This document shows, piece by piece, positions 26,520-34,617 of a DNA stretch of 64,000 nt. This DNA is from Pedococcus aerophilus. Its GTDB lineage: Bacteria > Actinomycetota > Actinomycetes > Actinomycetales > Dermatophilaceae. Where the stretch lies: the NCBI RefSeq assembly GCF_039532215.1, contig NZ_BAAARN010000001.1, positions 1,196,391 through 1,260,390 of the forward strand, in the 5' to 3' direction. A program made the position numbers and the translations under genes. Under the pieces are notes generated by a model. That model did not search any database. It saw only the letters and a list, made by a program, of their open reading frames with translations, and was not told the origin of the DNA. The number at the start of each line of letters is the position of its first letter. Position 1 is the first letter of the stretch.

Positions 26520-27247
26520 TGGACTGCCTCCTGGTGGTGGGAAGGACGGGGTTGGACCGGCAGGCGACGCAGCCACAGCCAGATGCCGTGGAGGCGGATC
26601 CGTGCCGAGACGGACAGTGGTTCGAGGGGTTGCGTCAGGGCGAGGCGCACGACGGTGCGGGTGGTGACCGGCAGCGCGTGCCCGGTCATGCCGGCGACGA
26701 AGGCCGGGCGACCCGGGCGTCGCAGGACGACCTGCACCATGACCTTCTCGTCGGGCTCGGGGACGGTGAGGCTGTAGGAGCCCGACACGTCGTTGAACGG
26801 GCTGACGTACAAGGCTTTGTCGACCTCGGCGCGGCCGAACTCGTCGGCGTGGACGAGGTAGGCGTGCCGGTCGCCGTAGGTGTTGTGGACCTCGACCACG
26901 GTGCACACGAGGGCACCGTCCGGGTCGTGGCACCAGTGCACGCTGATGGGGTTGAAGACCGTGCCCAGGACCCGCGGCACCGCGAGCATGAGGATCTTTC
27001 CTCCGCGCAGGTCGATGCCCTGCGTCGCCAGGAAGGTGTCGAGGTTCTCGCGCAGCGTGCGGTCCGGGTCGCCGAGGTGGTCGCGCGCCTCGAAGCTCGC
27101 CAGCCGCTGGAGCCGGCCGAGCCGCGGCAGGTCGTCGAGGTCGACGAGCCAGCTGTGGCTGCGGGTGCGGAAGCGGTGCGCGACCGGCTCCTTGCGGGCG
27201 TGGTGGACCGACGTCGCGTAGATGCGCGTCGCGGGCGAGGCCCTCAT
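26516..27247 (-). CDS. DUF1365 family protein
   Basis: This 243-aa protein belongs to DUF1365, a family almost always found between an FAD amine-oxidase-like gene and a CFA-like methyltransferase. The signature stretch is visible: TRIYATSVHHARKEPVAHRF at the start, FNPISVHWCHDPDG with a conserved His/Cys, and FNDVSGSYSL. Its biochemical role is unproven; a part in unusual fatty-acid formation is inferred from this constant context. The ATG overlaps the stop of the FAD gene by 4 bp and its own stop overlaps the next start. It is probably soluble. Confidence 0.9.
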   Translation of the reverse strand: MRASPATRIYATSVHHARKEPVAHRFRTRSHSWLVDLDDLPRLGRLQRLASFEARDHLGDPDRTLRENLDTFLATQGIDLRGGKILMLAVPRVLGTVFNPISVHWCHDPDGALVCTVVEVHNTYGDRHAYLVHADEFGRAEVDKALYVSPFNDVSGSYSLTVPEPDEKVMVQVVLRRPGRPAFVAGMTGHALPVTTRTVVRLALTQPLEPLSVSARIRLHGIWLWLRRLPVQPRPSHHQEAVQ

Positions 27248-28644
27248 CGGGCGACGGCTTCCCTGGGCCTGGTGTCCACCACCGGCTCGTCCCAGTCGAC
27301 ACCGAGGGCCGCAGCGGCCCTGGCCCCGGACAGCGCGCCATCCTCGTGGAACCCCCACCCGTGGTACGCACCGGCGAAGGCGATCCGCGAGGTGTTGATC
27401 TCGGGCAGGCGTCGCTGCGCCGCAACAGATTCGGGCGTGTAGAGGGGGTGCTCGTAGCTCATCGTGTCGATGACCTTCGACTGGTCGACGCAGTCCACGC
27501 CGTTGAGTGTGACGAGGAAGCGCACGTCCGGCACGTCGAGGCGCTGCAGCCGGGTGAGGTCGTAGGTGACCAGGACACCGGTGCCGCCGTCGCTCTCGGG
27601 CCGGCGCCAGTAGTTCCACGAAGCCCGGGCGCCGCTCGTGTGCGGCAGCACCGACTCGTCGGTGTGCAGCTGGGCGACGTTGCTGGAGTAGTGGATCGCG
27701 CCCAGCACGTCGGCCTGGAGCTCGGTGGGCTCGCTGAGCAGGGCGAGCGCCTGGTGCGGGTGGGCGGCGATGACCACGGAGTCGTAGGTCTGGCTGTCAC
27801 CGTGGGCGTCGACCACGACGACGCCGTCTGGCGTCTCGGTGACCGAGCTGACGGGCGTGGCCAGCCGGACCTCGTCGATGCCTGCTGCCAGCGCCTCGAC
27901 GTAGCGCTTCGAACCCCCGGTCACGGTCCGCCAGGTGGGCGAGCCGAAGACCGTGAGCATCCCGTGGTGGTCCAGGAACTCGAAGAGGTAGCGCGCGGGG
28001 TACTGCAGCGACACGTCCGGGTCGCACGACCAGACCGCGGCGACGACGGGCTCGAGGAAGTGGCGGGTGAAGTACGGGCTGAAGCCCACCCGGGCGGCGA
28101 ACGCACCGAGCGTCTCGTCGCGGTGGGCGTCGGACGCCTCGCGTGACAGGACGTCGCGGGCCTCGCGGTGGAACTTCTTCACCTCGGTGAGCATCCGCAG
28201 GTAGGACGGGTTGGTGAGGTTCGCGGCGCGCGGGAACAGGCCCTTGGCCTTCTTGGCGCCGGCGTACTCGAGGCCGGACTCGTCGTCGCGGACGGACATG
28301 CTCATGTCGGAGTCCTGCGTGGCCACCCCGAGCTCACCGAAGAGGCGCAGCAGCGTGGGGTAGGTGCGGTCGTTGTGCACGATGAAACCGGTGTCGACAC
28401 CGATGGTGCGGTCGCCGACCTGCACCTCGTGCGTGTCGGCGTGGCCGCCCAGGCGGGCGTCGGCTTCGTACAGGGTCACCGGGCCGCGCGTGCCGAGCAC
28501 GTGGGCGGCCGTGAGGCCTGCGACTCCGCTGCCGATGACGGCGCGGCGTGGTGCTGACATGGTGGTCCATCCGTTCAGGGGGTCGACGTGCTGGTCATTC
28601 GTCGTGCGGGGTCCGGCGGATTGCCCGGGGGCGGCGGTGCTCAT
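27244..28644 (-). CDS. FAD-dependent amine-oxidase-like oxidoreductase
   Basis: A flavoprotein with the N-terminal dinucleotide fold VIGSGVAGLTAAHVL, then YEADARLGGHADTH and VDTGFIVHNDRTYPTL, as in the desaturase/amine-oxidase group tied to DUF1365. The C-terminal FAD contact is RIAFAGAYHGWGFHEDGALSG. In related clusters this protein is thought to oxidise or desaturate the acyl chain. The start is uncertain: ATG 28644 overlaps the upstream stop by 4 bp, the rule in this operon, and gives 466 aa; ATG 28560 would remove a 28-residue polar tail and match most relatives. It feeds straight into DUF1365. Confidence 0.88.
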   Translation of the reverse strand: MSTAAPGQSAGPRTTNDQHVDPLNGWTTMSAPRRAVIGSGVAGLTAAHVLGTRGPVTLYEADARLGGHADTHEVQVGDRTIGVDTGFIVHNDRTYPTLLRLFGELGVATQDSDMSMSVRDDESGLEYAGAKKAKGLFPRAANLTNPSYLRMLTEVKKFHREARDVLSREASDAHRDETLGAFAARVGFSPYFTRHFLEPVVAAVWSCDPDVSLQYPARYLFEFLDHHGMLTVFGSPTWRTVTGGSKRYVEALAAGIDEVRLATPVSSVTETPDGVVVVDAHGDSQTYDSVVIAAHPHQALALLSEPTELQADVLGAIHYSSNVAQLHTDESVLPHTSGARASWNYWRRPESDGGTGVLVTYDLTRLQRLDVPDVRFLVTLNGVDCVDQSKVIDTMSYEHPLYTPESVAAQRRLPEINTSRIAFAGAYHGWGFHEDGALSGARAAAALGVDWDEPVVDTRPREAVAR

Positions 28645-29849
28645 GCCGTTCCGGGAGGTCTGGCGGCCGGCACCAGCCAGCGGGCGGTCTGCCGGGAGGC
28701 CACGGCCACGACGGTCTCGAGTGGGCCGCGCAGGGGGACGAGGGCGAAGAAGGCACCGACGGCGGTGACCACGAGGACCTGGTCGTCGTAGTGCTCGGGG
28801 AGCTCCCAGTCGGGCCACCAGCCCTGCGCCATCATCAGCACGTGCAGGGTGTAGAGGGACAGGGTCATCGCCCCCGCACCGAACACGGCAGCCCACACCC
28901 GGGGAAGGAACCGGGTCAGGAGCACGCAGAGCCCGGTCAGGGCGAGCGCGCTGCCGATCGTGTGGGCGAGGTCGAGGGGGGTGCCGGAGTGCGGCGTCAC
29001 CACGGCGAGCCACCACCACGATCCGGTCGGGGTCGTCCCGCTGAGCCCGTGGGTCAGCAGCGCGTCGAGGGCGGCCGGGTCGGCCAGCGACGGGTCCGGC
29101 GTGGCGGCGTCGGGGTAGGTGGCCGCCAGCGAGGCGCGGGCACCCGGCCGGGCGAGGAGCGCCCGGGAGACCACCTGCGCCGCGAGCGCGAGGACCGCTC
29201 CGCCCACGAGCAGGCGCGCAGCGGTGGCGGGGCGTCCGAGCGGGAGGCGGCCGAGCGCCATACCGGCCAGGAGGTAGGCCACCCAGACGGCGGCCGGGTA
29301 GTAGCCGGTGAGCAGCAGCTCCCCCAGCAGGTGCGCGGGCCGCAGGAGGTCCCCAGGCGTGGGGCTGCCGACCTCGTGGGAGGGCAGCAGCGGCCTGATC
29401 AGGTGCGATCCGACCGGGACGGCGAGCACCCAGGCCACGGCCCACCCGGCGAGCGCTCGCGGCCCCAGGCCGAGGAAGGGCAGCCCGAGGACGAACAGGA
29501 CGGCGTAGGAGGCGAGGATCACCGCGATCACGGTGGGCACAGCCCCGAGCGCGAGCCCGAGGGCGCCCACGAGCAGCGCCCGGACGACGAGGCGCACGGA
29601 CACCGCGGTGCGCTCACGTCCTCGCACCGGCTCGGACCGTCCGCTGACCAGGGCGAGGCTGACGCCCGCGAGCACGGCGAACAGTGCCGATGCGCGACCA
29701 CCGGCGAGCTGCTGGACCCACGGCACCTCGGTGCCGACCCGGCCGGGGAGCACGTGCGTGGCCATCATCCCGAAGAGCGCGAGCGCCCTGGCGACGTCGA
29801 CGCCGACGACCCGCCCCGGCGCGACGTCCGGGAGGACGGGTTCGCTCAT
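28641..29849 (-). CDS. DUF418/heparan-acetyltransferase-like membrane protein
   Basis: The 402-aa protein has about ten hydrophobic helices. The N-terminus GVDVARALALFGMMATHV with a membrane-embedded histidine is the hallmark of the DUF418/DUF1624/HGSNAT group, which moves acyl groups across or onto the membrane. The C-terminal part LSLYTLHVLMMAQGWW carries a further histidine. It belongs to the lipid operon: 47 bp behind the SDR gene and overlapping the FAD gene by 4 bp. Its acyl donor and acceptor are unknown. Confidence 0.8.
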   Translation of the reverse strand: MSEPVLPDVAPGRVVGVDVARALALFGMMATHVLPGRVGTEVPWVQQLAGGRASALFAVLAGVSLALVSGRSEPVRGRERTAVSVRLVVRALLVGALGLALGAVPTVIAVILASYAVLFVLGLPFLGLGPRALAGWAVAWVLAVPVGSHLIRPLLPSHEVGSPTPGDLLRPAHLLGELLLTGYYPAAVWVAYLLAGMALGRLPLGRPATAARLLVGGAVLALAAQVVSRALLARPGARASLAATYPDAATPDPSLADPAALDALLTHGLSGTTPTGSWWWLAVVTPHSGTPLDLAHTIGSALALTGLCVLLTRFLPRVWAAVFGAGAMTLSLYTLHVLMMAQGWWPDWELPEHYDDQVLVVTAVGAFFALVPLRGPLETVVAVASRQTARWLVPAARPPGTA

Positions 29850-29896
29850 GACCTCATCCTGTCAGCCGGGGTGCACGATCGCGCGCCCGACCGTGC

Positions 29897-30637
29897 TCAC
29901 CACGGCAGCGTGGCGCCGTCCCTGAAGAAGCCCCCGGTGGGTCCGTCGTCGGGCAGGGTCGCCGCCCACACCACTCCGGGGGCGCTCGCGGCAGCAGTCC
30001 GCTCGCCACCGGCGGAGGGCGAATCGGGGCAGACGGTGTTGACGAGGATGCCGCCGGTGGCGAGCTCCGCGGCGAGGAGGCTGGTCAGGGCGTTCAGGGC
30101 CGCGGCGCCGATCCCGTATGCCGCGTCGGCGCCGGCGCGCGCGCCGAGCCCGAGCACCGGGTCACCGTGGGAGCCTGCCCCGCTCCCGACGTTGACCACC
30201 CGGGGGTGGTCGCTGCGCAGCAGCAGCGGCAGGAAGGCCCGGGTGAGGCGCCAGGCACCGAACAGCGCCACGTCGAGAAGCTGACGGGCCTGCTCGAGGT
30301 CGGCCCCGGTCACGGTTCCCGCCCACGGCTCGCGCTCAGTCGGCTCCCGGTCGCCCGGCCGGCTGTGCGCGGTGGTGTTGACGAGGATGTCGAGGCGGGC
30401 TCGTGAGGCCACCACGGCCGCCACGGCCGCGTGCACCGACTCGTCGTCGGTCACGTCCAGGTCGACCCCCAGCGGCTCGAGCGCCGGGAGGTCGACGACG
30501 GCGTCCTTGGCCGCCTCCGCGGTGCGAGCAGCCACCAGCACGACGGCCCCGGTGAGCGACAGCTGCCGGGCGACCTCGAGTCCGAGACCGGTGTCGACGC
30601 CGGTGACGAGGGCGACCGGCGTGGGGGTGGTGTTCAC
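29897..30637 (-). CDS. Short-chain dehydrogenase-like protein with a degenerate active site
   Basis: The 246-aa protein has an SDR fold. The cofactor loop is TGVDTGLG (residues 12-19). The catalytic region keeps the serine (VNVGSGAG) and Tyr174, but the lysine of YxxxK is Ala178 (AYGIGAAALNAL), and NNAG reads NTTA. It may therefore bind NAD(P) without normal catalysis or serve a regulatory role. It starts with GTG at 30637 behind GGAG. It heads the lipid operon on the minus strand, about 140 bp downstream of a small secreted-protein gene. SDR genes are frequent in LitR/CarH-linked clusters. Confidence 0.8.
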   Translation of the reverse strand: MNTTPTPVALVTGVDTGLGLEVARQLSLTGAVVLVAARTAEAAKDAVVDLPALEPLGVDLDVTDDESVHAAVAAVVASRARLDILVNTTAHSRPGDREPTEREPWAGTVTGADLEQARQLLDVALFGAWRLTRAFLPLLLRSDHPRVVNVGSGAGSHGDPVLGLGARAGADAAYGIGAAALNALTSLLAAELATGGILVNTVCPDSPSAGGERTAAASAPGVVWAATLPDDGPTGGFFRDGATLPW

Positions 30638-30667
30638 GAGCGCTCCGCGGGGAAGGACGGGTGGGTG

Positions 30668-30770
30668 GACCCCGACGTGCCGGAGCGGGTCGCGACACGT
30701 CGGGGTCGGTCAGGGCGCCGCTGCCGGTCGGCCGGCAGCAGGCGCGGAACGGCGTGGGCGCTCAGCGCCC
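30668..30770 (-). terminator. Cluster of three hairpins after the secreted-protein gene
   Basis: A perfect 12-bp stem (30668-30679 with 30696-30707), a 7-bp stem CTGCCGG/CCGGCAG (30721-30738) and a 6-bp stem GGGCGC/GCGCCC (30756-30770) lie in a row. They probably end transcription of the 30779 gene, so the SDR operon would need its own promoter here or read-through. Confidence 0.6.
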
Positions 30771-30778
30771 GACCCCGG

Positions 30779-31087
30779 TCAGGAGCACCAGGGGTAGACG
30801 AACAGGCTCTTGTCCCCGGCGCGGTGGTCGGCGAGCACGACGCTCAGGGGCAGCGGGTCGGGCAGGGACGCGACGTCGGTCCCGGCACGGGGAGTGACGC
30901 CGACGGCGACGGCGGTGGAGATGGGCAGGCCGTCCTTGGCCACGGCGCTGAAGACCCCCAGTCCCTTGAGGGCGTTCATACCGGCCCGCATGCAGGCGGT
31001 GTCGGGGGCGGCACTGGCCGACGTGGCGGGGACGAGGACGGCGGAACCGACCAGGGCGAGGGCGGCGGCGACACGGGTGAGCTTCAT
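30779..31087 (-). CDS. Small secreted protein of unknown function
   Basis: The product is 102 aa with a clear signal peptide ([18 protein letters not shown], cleavage probably after TSASA). The mature part is about 75 residues with two cysteines, one near its start (DTACMRAG) and one at the very end (YPWCS), which could form a disulfide. I recognise no family. ATG 31087 follows ATGGAG. It is divergent from the CarH-like regulator and shares with it a 175-bp control region that contains an inverted repeat, so it may be part of the light-linked regulon. Confidence 0.65.
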   Translation of the reverse strand: MKLTRVAAALALVGSAVLVPATSASAAPDTACMRAGMNALKGLGVFSAVAKDGLPISTAVAVGVTPRAGTDVASLPDPLPLSVVLADHRAGDKSLFVYPWCS

Positions 31088-31164
31088 TGCTGTGCACTCC
31101 ATTCGACGGGGACGAGGTGGTCGCCTCGACCCCTGATCGAGACGACCGGCTGGGGGCGCACCGA

Positions 31165-31194
31165 GTGAACAATGTTTGTCCAACGTTGCGTCAC
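31165..31194. promoter_or_regulatory. Candidate operator of the CarH-like regulator
   Basis: CAATGTT and AACGTTG flank TGTCC (31170-31188), and the outer GTGA and TCAC extend the symmetry to 30 bases. TTGTCCA from its centre recurs at 31222-31228. It lies between the divergent secreted-protein and regulator genes and is unusually AT-rich for this genome. Confidence 0.5.
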
Positions 31195-31249
31195 CCGAGA
31201 TCCTGCTCCTGTCCGGAGCCGTTGTCCAGACTTTGCCCAAGGTGGGGGC

Positions 31250-31255
31250 TACGCT
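31250..31255 (+). promoter_or_regulatory. Putative leaderless -10 box for the CarH-like gene
   Basis: TACGCT lies 6 bases before the GTG at 31262; no Shine-Dalgarno site is visible. Confidence 0.45.
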
Positions 31256-31261
31256 GCGCTC

Positions 31262-32140
31262 GTGTACACGATCAGCCACGCCGCACGGCTGACCGGCGTC
31301 CCCGCGGCGACGCTGCGCGTCTGGGAGCGGCGCTACGGGCTGGTCGCCCCGATCCGCACCGACGGCGGCTACCGCCTCTACGACGAGCGGGCCCTGCAGG
31401 TGGTCCGGGCGATGTCCTCCCTCGTCGCCGCCGGTTGGGCCCCGAAGCAGGCTGCGGACCACCTCCTCTCCGACGAGGGCGGGGTCCCACCCGCACAGGC
31501 ACCGGAGCCGGCCACCGACCAGGAGTTCGACGCCCTGGCCCGCGGCGCTGCCGCCCTCGACCCGGTCGCGGTGTCCGCCGCGATGGACGACGCGTTCTCG
31601 CGCGGGACCTTCGAGGACGTCGTGGACTCCTGGCTCATGCCCTCGCTGCAGGTCGTCGGCACGTGGTGGCGCGACGGACGGGTCGACGTCGCCGGCGAGC
31701 ACGTCGTCAGCGCGACCGTCCACCGCCACCTCGGCGCGGCCATGGAGGCGACGCCCTTTCGCAGCTCGGGCCCCCTCCTCGCCGTCGGCCTCGCCCGTGG
31801 TTCGCACCACGAGCTCGGGGTGCTGGCGTTCTCGGTCGTGCTCCGCCGCCGAGGCGCCCGGGTCGTCTACCTCGGCACCGACCTGCCCGCCCAGGACTGG
31901 GTCAACGTCGTGCGACGGCGCTCCCCCGTGGCTGCGGTCGTCGGGGCGCCCATGCGGACGGACGTCATCGCGGTGCGGGAGACCGCCGACGCCCTGCGCG
32001 CCAACCATGCCGGGTTCCCCGTGTACGTCGGCGGCGGGGCCCAGGACGAGGTGGGGCACGGCACCATCGCCCTCGGGCACACGATCCGCGACGCCGCAGA
32101 CCGCCTCGAGGTCGACCTCGGTCTCGACCTGCGGCGCTGA
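31262..32140 (+). CDS. MerR family regulator with B12-binding domain (CarH/LitR-like)
   Basis: The 292-aa protein starts with a MerR helix-turn-helix (YTISHAARLTGVPAATLRVWERRYG, continuing to GGYRLYDER). A helical bundle and a Rossmann B12 domain follow. Three features match CarH/LitR photoreceptors: Trp136, nine residues, then Glu146-His147 (W-x9-EH), and His183 in SHHELG, which would be the lower axial ligand of adenosylcobalamin. The spacing is almost the same as in Thermus CarH (W131, E141-H142, H177). The protein would bind DNA in the dark and release on illumination. It is divergent from the lipid operon and a small secreted gene. The GTG start appears leaderless. Confidence 0.85.
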   Translation: MYTISHAARLTGVPAATLRVWERRYGLVAPIRTDGGYRLYDERALQVVRAMSSLVAAGWAPKQAADHLLSDEGGVPPAQAPEPATDQEFDALARGAAALDPVAVSAAMDDAFSRGTFEDVVDSWLMPSLQVVGTWWRDGRVDVAGEHVVSATVHRHLGAAMEATPFRSSGPLLAVGLARGSHHELGVLAFSVVLRRRGARVVYLGTDLPAQDWVNVVRRRSPVAAVVGAPMRTDVIAVRETADALRANHAGFPVYVGGGAQDEVGHGTIALGHTIRDAADRLEVDLGLDLRR

Positions 32141-32162
32141 GGCGCCTCGCGACTCGTCGGGC

Positions 32163-34610
32163 TCAGACGGTCAGGCGGGCCTGGAGCGCGTCGGTGAGCA
32201 GGGCCACGAGGGCCTCGAGCTGGATGTCCTCCGAGGACGAGACCTCCTCGTCCGAGCCGTCCAGGGCGCGGGCCGCCAGGCCCGCCTTGTCGTCGATGAG
32301 CTGGGCGACCTTGGAGTCGATGGTCTGCGCCGCGATGATGCGCCACGCCGTGACCGGCTCCTCCTGCCCGATGCGGTGGACGCGGTCGATGGCCTGCGTC
32401 TGCTCCGCGTCGGTCCACGACAGCTCTGCGAGCACGACGTTGGAGGCGACCTGGAGGTTCAGGCCGACACCGGCAGCGCTCAGCGAGCAGACGACGACGG
32501 CGACCTCGGGGTCGCTCACGAAGGCGTCGATGTTGGCCTGGCGCTGCTTGGGCGTCTGGTGGCCACGGATCGAGGAGTAGCGCAGCCCGCGCTTGGCGAA
32601 GGTCTCCTCGGCGACGTCCATGACGTCGATGTGCTTGGCGAAGAAGACGACCTTGCCGACGCTGCGCGCCAGCTGGGCGGCGTAGTCGGCGGCGAGGCCC
32701 GCCTTGGCCTGGCCGATGCGGCGCATGACCCCGAAGACGTTCTCCTCGGTTGCCGAGGAGTTGGTGTCCTCGCGCTCCCATCGGGCCACGCGGCGGACCA
32801 GCTCGTGGTCGATGCCGGCCACCATGACGCTGGAACGGCGGTTCTCGAGGGCGGAGTCGTAGCGCGAGACCAGGCGACGGGCGAGGTCGCGCTCGGCGGC
32901 GCGGATGGAGCGGCCCGCCTCGTCGTCGAGCTCGACCGGAAGGTCGGCGATGCGGCGGGCGGGGATGTCGGAGGCGACGTCGACCTTGCGCCGGCGCACG
33001 ATCCCGAGGTCGATGACGCTGCCTCGCGCCGCGGTGTAGAAGCCCGAGTCGGCCGGGGTCAGCCCGGTCTCCTCGAGGGAGTGCATGAGCTGGGCCAGGG
33101 GCTTCTTCTCGTCGATCCAGCCGAGGAACTGCCAGATCGCGCGGAAGTCCTCGATGTCGTTGATGAGGGGCGTGCCGGTCAGGGCCATGAGCAGCGGACG
33201 GACCGTGCGCTGGCGGATCTTCTCGGACAGCTGCAGCACGTGCTGTGAGCGCTGCGAGGTCTTGTTCTTGATGAAGTGCGCCTCGTCCACGACCATGCCG
33301 CGGAAGCCGAGGTTGCCGAGCCAGCCGACGTGACGGTCGAGCACCTCGTAGTTGACGACGACGATGTCGGCGAAGCCGTCGATCCCGTCACCGTTGCCGT
33401 GGACGACCGTCGCCGTGCGGCGCGGGGTCCAGAGCGCGGCCTCGCGGGCCCAGTTGGTCTTGACGACGTTCGGCACGACGACGAGCAGGGGGTAGGCGCC
33501 GGCGGCCTCGGCAGCGAGCAGCGCCTGGGCGGTCTTGCCCAGGCCGGGCTCGTCCGCCAGGAGGAAGGTCCGGTGGCCCTCCGCGGCTGCGGCCACGAGC
33601 TGGGCCTGGTGGTGCATCAGCTCGAGCCCGGCTGGGGCCTTCACGGAGGCGTCCTCGGGCAGGTCCATGCAGGACGAGGCGCCGCCGTACTCGAACGAGC
33701 GGAACAGCGGACCGAGCAGCTCCCAGCTGCTCAGCCGTCCGGTGGGCCGCTTGTGGTCGACGGCCGAGAAGTCGGGGGCGAGGAAGGGGTTGGCGAGCTG
33801 CCGGGCGACCACGGACTGCGGCACGACGCGGCGCTCAACGGCCACGGGGGCGTCGTCGGGCTGCGGCTCGGGCTCGGGCTCGTCGGGCACCTCGAACCCG
33901 GCTGCGAGCTGCATCTCCCGCTTCAGCGTGGCGGCGTCGTCGGAGACGGGGGCGTCCTCCGGGAGCAGGACCAGCAGCGAGGTGTCACGGGCCGCGGTCT
34001 TGGCGAGGATGGTGGCCACGCCGTCGAGCCGCTTGAGCTGCTCGGTGCGCTGCGCCTCGGTGCTCTCCGCGTCGGTCCTGATCCGCGCACGCTCCTCGCG
34101 CACGAGCAGGGCCACGACCTGGAACTTGGTCCGTCCCGAGGGCCGCACCTTGCCGCGCTGGGCAGCGGCCTCTACCTCGCGCACCGCACGCGCCAGGACC
34201 GGGATCATCCCCTCGTTGTCGAGGTCGCGGACCCGGCGGGGCGAGCGCTGCCCACCCTGCCCGCCACCACGGCGGGCACCGCCCGCGCGGGACGGACCAC
34301 CACTGGCGGCACCACTGCGCGTGGCACCGGACTGGCGCTGGCCTCGAGCCAAGAACTTCTCCTCCGAAGGACCGCGACGAGCGGACGGGCGGACCCGGCG
34401 CGGGGACGCCGGGACGATCGGGGCGCCGGCGGTCGTCCCTCCCGGGACACCCCCTCGACGCGACCGGACCCACCGGTCGAGCGACCGGGGCGGGGGCGGA
34501 TCTGCTGCCCCTGCGGTGGAACCGGTGGCCCGGGCGTCCGCGACCGCCGTGCACCGAGCCGAGTCGGGGCGAGAGGGGCGGTACGGCGCCTGGGCCGGTA
34601 CTGCGCTCAT
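32163..34610 (-). CDS. SNF2 family DEAD/DEAH-box helicase
   Basis: An 815-aa SNF2-type ATPase that probably remodels DNA-protein complexes. Residues 1-140 are a basic, Gly/Arg/Ser-rich disordered region. The ATPase core has Walker A DEPGLGKTAQ, DEAH (VVDEAHFIKN), motif III MALTGTPLIND, and in the second lobe VCSLSAAGVGLNLQVA and QAIDRVHRIGQ (motif VI). An acidic stretch (DEPEPEPQPDD) separates head and core. ATG 34610 lies 7 bp after the stop of the RpiR gene, with only a distant AGGGG, so translation may depend on the upstream gene. The link to a sugar regulator has no obvious reason. Confidence 0.9.
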   Translation of the reverse strand: MSAVPAQAPYRPSRPDSARCTAVADARATGSTAGAADPPPPRSLDRWVRSRRGGVPGGTTAGAPIVPASPRRVRPSARRGPSEEKFLARGQRQSGATRSGAASGGPSRAGGARRGGGQGGQRSPRRVRDLDNEGMIPVLARAVREVEAAAQRGKVRPSGRTKFQVVALLVREERARIRTDAESTEAQRTEQLKRLDGVATILAKTAARDTSLLVLLPEDAPVSDDAATLKREMQLAAGFEVPDEPEPEPQPDDAPVAVERRVVPQSVVARQLANPFLAPDFSAVDHKRPTGRLSSWELLGPLFRSFEYGGASSCMDLPEDASVKAPAGLELMHHQAQLVAAAAEGHRTFLLADEPGLGKTAQALLAAEAAGAYPLLVVVPNVVKTNWAREAALWTPRRTATVVHGNGDGIDGFADIVVVNYEVLDRHVGWLGNLGFRGMVVDEAHFIKNKTSQRSQHVLQLSEKIRQRTVRPLLMALTGTPLINDIEDFRAIWQFLGWIDEKKPLAQLMHSLEETGLTPADSGFYTAARGSVIDLGIVRRRKVDVASDIPARRIADLPVELDDEAGRSIRAAERDLARRLVSRYDSALENRRSSVMVAGIDHELVRRVARWEREDTNSSATEENVFGVMRRIGQAKAGLAADYAAQLARSVGKVVFFAKHIDVMDVAEETFAKRGLRYSSIRGHQTPKQRQANIDAFVSDPEVAVVVCSLSAAGVGLNLQVASNVVLAELSWTDAEQTQAIDRVHRIGQEEPVTAWRIIAAQTIDSKVAQLIDDKAGLAARALDGSDEEVSSSEDIQLEALVALLTDALQARLTV

Positions 34611-34617
34611 CGTACCG

